NCBI GenBank assembly: GCA_036123635.1
Contig: JAZADL010000158.1
Span: 1 to 9,376 of the forward strand
Reading direction: 5' to 3'
DNA: 9,376 nt
Origin: UBA9410 sp036123635
GTDB taxonomy: Bacteria > Actinomycetota > Acidimicrobiia > Acidimicrobiales > MedAcidi-G1
Shown here: positions 6,079-9,376 of the stretch, piece after piece
Numbering within the stretch: position 1 is the stretch's first letter
Layout: each line of letters opens with the position of its first letter
Position numbers and translations under genes: made by a program
The notes under the pieces: model-generated
Told to the model about the DNA's origin: nothing
What the model saw: the letters and a program-made list of their open reading frames with translations, nothing else
Database searches by the model: none

Positions 6079-7020
6079 TCACTCAGTGGGCTGAACCCGA
6101 CTACGGGCCAGGCGATCGACGAGAAGAACGACGGCTAATGCCAGGGCGGCTAGCAGCGTCGGCCCTGCCCAGCTGTCGGTTGCCTCCGGCCAACTAAGGG
6201 TGGCGCCATCAACTACCTCTTCGGCATGGCGGCTAACCACGCCGACCCCATGGGGCCAGGGCCACAGCACCCGGAGCGAGCCCATCAACAGACCGACCAT
6301 CACGGCCATTACGTCGTCGTGCCTTCGCGCCAACAGGCGGGCCAGTAACGCTGAAAAGCAGGCCAGACCGATGAGGGCTCCGGCTCCAAAGGTTGCTGCA
6401 TCGACCACCATGCGGTCATCGACGACCTGGATCATGGTGCCGTACATGCCCACCATGAGGAGGATGAACGAGCCGGAGATACCTGGAAGCACCATGGCGC
6501 AGATGGCCACGGCTCCCGAGACGAATAGCGCCACGGGGGAGGGATCGGCGACCGGTGTCCCTTTCAGGCCGAGGACGGCGAACAGGACCGCCCCGACGAG
6601 GATTGCGGTGGTTGTACGGGACCCGGTCCACACCACATCTCGTCGGGTGATGAGGATCGCGGCGAACACCAGGCCGGTGAACAGGCCAGCCATCGACTCG
6701 GGATGGTCGACCAATGCTTCGTCGATCAGCCCGGCCAGTAAGGCGACGGCGGTCAGTAGGCCGGCTAGGAGAGGGAGAACGAAGCCCCATGGCACCTCGG
6801 ACAACCGGCGAACCGTGCCGCGCAGGTCGCCACGGACTAGGCGCCCCAGGGCACGAGCCCCGGTGTAGATGGCTTGCATCAGCCGGTCGTAGATGCCGAG
6901 CAGCAGGGCGATGGTGCCGCCCGAGACCCCGGGGACCACATCGGCGGCTCCCATGAGGCCCCCCCGGACCACCTGGAGGGCAAGTCGGAGGAGGCGGGCC
7001 TGCGCCTTGGGCGCCGGCAT
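6079..7020 (-). CDS. DUF368 family polyprenyl-phosphate (undecaprenyl-phosphate) transporter, PopT-like
   Basis: A 313-residue polytopic membrane protein with both hallmark repeats of DUF368: GAADVVPGVSGGT (25-37) and VLPGISGSFILLMVGMY (177-193), each followed by a hydrophobic segment. Around 8 membrane spans are suggested by hydrophobic stretches near 20-50, 78-100, 110-127, 137-152, 163-180, 182-200, 211-230 and 286-303. Members of this family (PopT) were shown to return undecaprenyl phosphate across the cytoplasmic membrane for reuse in envelope polymer synthesis. Length and motifs are normal. The ATG overlaps the stop of the thioesterase gene by 1 nt (TGATG), and GGGAGGG lies 3 nt before the start, so expression is coupled to the upstream gene. 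The C-terminus is short and charged. Confidence 0.9.
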   Translation of the reverse strand: MPAPKAQARLLRLALQVVRGGLMGAADVVPGVSGGTIALLLGIYDRLMQAIYTGARALGRLVRGDLRGTVRRLSEVPWGFVLPLLAGLLTAVALLAGLIDEALVDHPESMAGLFTGLVFAAILITRRDVVWTGSRTTTAILVGAVLFAVLGLKGTPVADPSPVALFVSGAVAICAMVLPGISGSFILLMVGMYGTMIQVVDDRMVVDAATFGAGALIGLACFSALLARLLARRHDDVMAVMVGLLMGSLRVLWPWPHGVGVVSRHAEEVVDGATLSWPEATDSWAGPTLLAALALAVVLLVDRLARSRVQPTE

Positions 7021-7451
7021 CAGCCCTCCCGGTCCGGAGAGCCTGTCGAGTTGGCGACCAGATACGGGGTCAGGCGCTCCACCATGGACTCCGGAATCCT
7101 GACCGGCCTCCCGCCGGTGCTGGTGACCGCGGCTACCACCTCCTGGGTAGCCAGGACCTCGTCATTTCGCATGATGCGTTGTCCCCACCGTGATGATGCC
7201 CGCCGGATCTCCAGGACCTCTGTCTCGATCACCAGGGCGTCACCGCCCACTGCGGAGGCCAGAAACTTCGTGGCGATCTGGGTGACCACGAACCGGTAGC
7301 CCTCGCCCTCCAGATCATGGAGGCCGAGGCCTGCCTCGTCCAGCAACTCCACCCTCCCCGTCTCGAATAGCTGCACGTAGACGCTGTGGTTGAGGTGGCC
7401 ATAAGGGTCGAGCTCGTAGAAGCGGACCTTCACGGGATGGAGGTGGGGCAC
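7020..7451 (-). CDS. hotdog-fold acyl-CoA thioesterase (4-hydroxybenzoyl-CoA thioesterase/YbgC-FadM type)
   Basis: A 143-residue hotdog thioesterase from the GTG at 7451. The active-site segment ELDPYGHLNHSVYVQLFETGR (residues 13-33) carries the family pattern Asp-x3-Gly-His-x-Asn with following Tyr and Glu-x2-Arg; Asp15 is the expected catalytic residue. The remainder (VVTQIATKFLASAVGGD, ALVIETEVLEI, and the late GQRIMRN and EVVAAVTST strands) fits the long-helix and sheet order. Such enzymes hydrolyse acyl-CoA thioesters in the cytoplasm; the chain preference is unknown. The start is uncertain. The GTG at 7451 gives a standard length and has TAGCGT 7 nt upstream. The GTG at 7511 would add 20 Ala/Thr-rich residues but has GGGAGGG 2 nt upstream. 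The frame is open to 7688, but that part overlaps the divergent hydrolase and is surely not coding. Its stop overlaps the PopT-like gene by 1 nt. Confidence 0.87.
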   Translation of the reverse strand: MPHLHPVKVRFYELDPYGHLNHSVYVQLFETGRVELLDEAGLGLHDLEGEGYRFVVTQIATKFLASAVGGDALVIETEVLEIRRASSRWGQRIMRNDEVLATQEVVAAVTSTGGRPVRIPESMVERLTPYLVANSTGSPDREG

Positions 7452-7458
7452 GGCGGCG

Positions 7459-7464
7459 ACGCTA
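7459..7464 (-). promoter_or_regulatory. candidate -10 box upstream of the thioesterase gene
   Basis: TAGCGT on the minus strand (TANNNT) ends 7 nt before the GTG at 7451, consistent with a leaderless mRNA. No -35 is visible. If translation instead starts at 7511 this sequence is coding and the match is chance. Confidence 0.25.
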
Positions 7465-7543
7465 GCCGGGGCGGTGTTCGCTGGGTGCCCGGTGTTGGAA
7501 CCTCGCGTCACGGCCCTCCCTAGGCTGGCTGACCGACCGGCGT

Positions 7544-7549
7544 TACTCT
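7544..7549 (+). promoter_or_regulatory. candidate -10 box of a leaderless promoter for the alpha/beta hydrolase
   Basis: TACTCT (TANNNT) ends 6 nt before the ATG at 7556, placing the expected transcription start at or within a base or two of the start codon. No Shine-Dalgarno is present in front of this ATG, which fits leaderless initiation. It is the clearest of the four such boxes in the window. Confidence 0.4.
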
Positions 7550-7555
7550 CGGCTG

Positions 7556-8410
7556 ATGGCCGAAACCGAGGCTTCGCAGAGCATCGAACTGTTTTCCGAG
7601 GCGTTCGATCCCGCTTCGACCTGGTCGTCCGGCGACCCTGCCGTGCTGCTGGTATCGGGCGCTGACTCGCACTGCACCCGGTGGACACCAGACCTCATCA
7701 GGCCGCTAGCAGACCATGGCTTTCGGGTGGTGCGGTACGACCACCGGGACTGCGGCCTCTCCACCAAGGTGTCGTCCGAGATCGGCTACACCCTGGACGA
7801 TCTGGCCGACGATGCCCTAGCTGTCCTCGACGAGCACGGGATCGACCGGGCCCATGTGGTCGGTCGATCGATGGGCGGAATGGTGGCCCAGGTTCTAGCC
7901 CTCGACCATCCCAGGCGAGTCGAGACCCTCACTCTGGTGTCCACAACACCAGGGTTGGGTGACGACCGGCTCCCGTCGGCCACTAACTGGCTGGTCGAAC
8001 AGATGGCCGAGCGACTATTCGCCCCACCACCTACTACCCCGCAGCAGCGGGTGGCCTGGATAGTCGAGATGGATGAGATGTTTTCCGGGATCCGCTATCC
8101 AGTGGCCACTGGCGACCGGATACGGGTGGCTATCGATGAGGTTGAGCGTTGCTGGTACCCGGAGTCGGGGCACGGCCCGGCGGTCAACTCCTCACCGTCT
8201 CGTCTTGACCGCCTCGGGGAGGTGACGGTACCGACCCTCGTCGTGCACGGGACTACTGACCCGGTCTTTTCGGTGGAACACGCCCTGGCCCTGGCCGAAG
8301 GGATCCCGGACTCCGAACTGTGGCTGGTCGAGAATCTGGGCCACGAGTTCCCGGACGGGCTGGTCTCCGACCTCCTCCCCCGCTTACTCACCCACTTGGG
8401 TCGGACCTGA
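7556..8410 (+). CDS. alpha/beta hydrolase (RdmC-like esterase)
   Basis: A 284-residue alpha/beta hydrolase with a complete triad: nucleophile Ser105 in the elbow GRSMGG (103-108), Asp235 in HGTTDPVF (231-238) and His263 in ENLGHEFP (259-266). The N-terminal core has the typical order, with a strand ending in LLVSGADSH (oxyanion region, in place of the common HG), a helix, then FRVVRYDHRDCGLS (56-69), a pattern close to the aclacinomycin methylesterase RdmC group. A lid-like helical insert spans about 135-215. The family cleaves esters, but the substrate is not known; no signal peptide is seen, so it is probably cytoplasmic. It is transcribed divergently from the thioesterase/PopT pair and converges on the sdh operon. 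The ATG has no Shine-Dalgarno and probably begins a leaderless mRNA. Confidence 0.9.
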   Translation: MAETEASQSIELFSEAFDPASTWSSGDPAVLLVSGADSHCTRWTPDLIRPLADHGFRVVRYDHRDCGLSTKVSSEIGYTLDDLADDALAVLDEHGIDRAHVVGRSMGGMVAQVLALDHPRRVETLTLVSTTPGLGDDRLPSATNWLVEQMAERLFAPPPTTPQQRVAWIVEMDEMFSGIRYPVATGDRIRVAIDEVERCWYPESGHGPAVNSSPSRLDRLGEVTVPTLVVHGTTDPVFSVEHALALAEGIPDSELWLVENLGHEFPDGLVSDLLPRLLTHLGRT

Positions 8411-8418
8411 CCGGTCCG
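8402..8418. terminator. hairpin over the hydrolase stop codon, possible terminator
   Basis: CGGACC (8402-8407) and GGTCCG (8413-8418) form a 6-bp stem with a 5-nt loop spanning the TGA stop. It is followed by a second small stem, CCGGA-GAG-TCCGG. There is no T-tract, so intrinsic termination is doubtful. Confidence 0.25.
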
Positions 8419-8459
8419 GAGAGTCCGGCCGTGGAGGCGGCATCCCTCCGATGGGAGGA

Positions 8460-8476
8460 GGGTCGGGCTTTGACCC
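8460..8476. terminator. small hairpin between convergent hydrolase and sdhB genes
   Basis: GGGTC (8460-8464) and GACCC (8472-8476) form a 5-bp stem with a 7-nt loop, 6 nt downstream of the sdhB stop on the minus strand. It could help end either transcript, but lacks a T-run. Confidence 0.2.
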
Positions 8477-8482
8477 GCCGTC

Positions 8483-9265
8483 TCAATGCTGGCCAGCGAG
8501 GGACCGGTTCCTGACTTTGGCCTTCATGTAGTCACGGTTCATGAGAGCGATGAAGTCCAAGGAGATCTCCTTGGGGCACGCCTCGGAGCATTCTCCGTGG
8601 TTGGTACACGACCCGAAGAACTCCTCCATGGCCTCCACCATGGACTCGGTCCGACTCCAACGCTCCGCCTGACCTTGGGGTAGAAGGCCGAGATGGCCGA
8701 CCTTGGCCGAGGTGAACAACTGGGCGGCCGAGTTGGGACAGGCAGCTACGCATGCCCCGCAGCCGATGCAGGCCGCGGCATCGAAGGCCTGGTCGGCGGC
8801 CTCCTTGGGAACCGGGGTCAGGTTGGCCTCCGCTGCCGCCCCCGTGTTCACCGAAATGAAGCCCCCGGCCTCGATGATTCGGTCCAGAGGTGAGCGGTCC
8901 ACGGCCAGATCTCGGACCACAGGGAAACCGGCGGCCCGGAACGGTTCGATCACGATCTCGTCGCCGTCCTGGAACTCCCGCATGTGCAACTGACAGGTGG
9001 CAGTGGCCCTCTGTGGCCCGTGGGCCCGGCCGTTGATCATCACTCCGCAGGTTCCGCAGATGCCCTCGCGGCAGTCGCTTTCGAATGCCACCGGCTCTAA
9101 GCCGGCTTCGTTGAGTTGTTCATTCAGGACGTCGAGCATTTCCAGGAACGAAGCGTCGGTGCTGATGGCCTGATGGTGGACCTCGAATCGGCCCGTGGCG
9201 TCAGGGCCGTCCTGGCGCCATACCTTCAGGGTTACGTTTATGGTCTCGCCGTGCCCTTCGGACAT
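8483..9265 (-). CDS. sdhB: succinate dehydrogenase/fumarate reductase iron-sulfur subunit
   Basis: The electron-transfer subunit of complex II, passing electrons from the FAD subunit to quinone at the cytoplasmic membrane. In the 260 residues all three cluster sites are complete: [2Fe-2S] at Cys65, 70, 73 and 91; [4Fe-4S] at Cys166, 169 and 172 plus Cys230; and [3Fe-4S] at Cys176, 220 and 226. The spacing of the last three cysteines (+6, +4) is that of E. coli SdhB. The motif CREGICGTCGVMINGRAHGP is characteristic of the actinobacterial Sdh1-type proteins, and the total length is close to theirs. AAGGGAG at 9272-9278 supports the ATG at 9265. The gene lies 27 nt after the flavoprotein subunit in the same operon and is the last gene before a convergent hydrolase. 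Confidence 0.96.
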   Translation of the reverse strand: MSEGHGETINVTLKVWRQDGPDATGRFEVHHQAISTDASFLEMLDVLNEQLNEAGLEPVAFESDCREGICGTCGVMINGRAHGPQRATATCQLHMREFQDGDEIVIEPFRAAGFPVVRDLAVDRSPLDRIIEAGGFISVNTGAAAEANLTPVPKEAADQAFDAAACIGCGACVAACPNSAAQLFTSAKVGHLGLLPQGQAERWSRTESMVEAMEEFFGSCTNHGECSEACPKEISLDFIALMNRDYMKAKVRNRSLAGQH

Positions 9266-9292
9266 GTCGGACTCCCTTCCGGCTCCGTGGCT

Positions 9293-9376
9293 CTACTTGT
9301 AGGAACGCTGTGCCAGCGCCACGTTCTCGAAGTCCAACTCTTCGCGGTGTCGGGTCTGGGCAGTGCCGTCACCATT
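9293..9376 (-). CDS. sdhA: succinate dehydrogenase flavoprotein subunit, C-terminal 27 residues
   Basis: The window edge cuts this gene, leaving 27 codons and a TAG stop. The visible tail contains REELDFENVALAQRSYK at the very end, which matches the conserved C-terminus of Sdh1-type flavoproteins (pattern LxFExVxLAQRxYK). Together with sdhB directly downstream this makes the call safe in spite of the short length. The FAD-binding and catalytic parts lie outside the window. Confidence 0.85.
   Translation of the reverse strand, partial: NGDGTAQTRHREELDFENVALAQRSYK

Noticed and set aside
7452..7688. N-terminal extension of the thioesterase frame up to 7688
   Set aside because: It overlaps the start of the divergent hydrolase, is Arg/Ser rich and has no family likeness.

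Overview
The window is a GC-rich, densely packed bacterial chromosome segment. GTG starts are common, and many gene junctions overlap by 1-4 nt. The Sdh1-type succinate dehydrogenase iron-sulfur subunit, the SCP2-like protein, the RdmC-like hydrolase and the apparent leaderless promoters all suggest an actinobacterium, possibly a free-living or marine member of Acidimicrobiia. That placement is an inference from gene style, not from a marker gene. I see no tRNA, rRNA, CRISPR, insertion sequence or phage gene, so this looks like ordinary core and housekeeping chromosome with one unusual small operon.

Layout. (1) 1-2351, plus strand: the 3' part of an ABC exporter (fused membrane and ATPase domains), coupled by a 4-nt overlap to a PIG-L/LmbE-type zinc deacetylase. 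(2) 2431-3420, plus: NAD-dependent malate dehydrogenase with its own promoter-like sequence and a strong Shine-Dalgarno. (3) 3455-4298, minus: a MOSC-domain protein and, upstream of it, a small SCP2-like protein. (4) 4448-5961, plus and divergent from (3): a stand-alone phosphohistidine 'swivelling' (PEP-utilising enzyme mobile) domain, coupled by an ATGA overlap to a 388-residue protein I cannot assign. (5) 6079-7451 (or 7511), minus: a hotdog acyl-CoA thioesterase, overlapped by 1 nt by a DUF368/PopT-type polyprenyl-phosphate transporter. (6) 7556-8410, plus: an alpha/beta hydrolase. (7) 8483-9376, minus: succinate dehydrogenase iron-sulfur subunit and the last 27 codons of the flavoprotein subunit, the downstream end of an sdh operon whose upstream part lies outside the window.

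How the genes relate. Malate dehydrogenase and succinate dehydrogenase are both TCA-cycle enzymes but sit in separate transcription units. The thioesterase/PopT pair links acyl-CoA hydrolysis with recycling of the envelope lipid carrier only by position. The exporter/deacetylase pair may act on one sugar-containing metabolite, again inferred from coupling alone.

The best candidate for undescribed biology is the mobile-domain/388-residue pair. The phosphocarrier histidine is present, but neither the nucleotide-binding domain nor the PEP/pyruvate-binding barrel that normally works with such a domain is encoded beside it. A second genome-style observation is that several genes without a Shine-Dalgarno have a TANNNT box 6-8 nt before the start codon, as expected for leaderless mRNAs.
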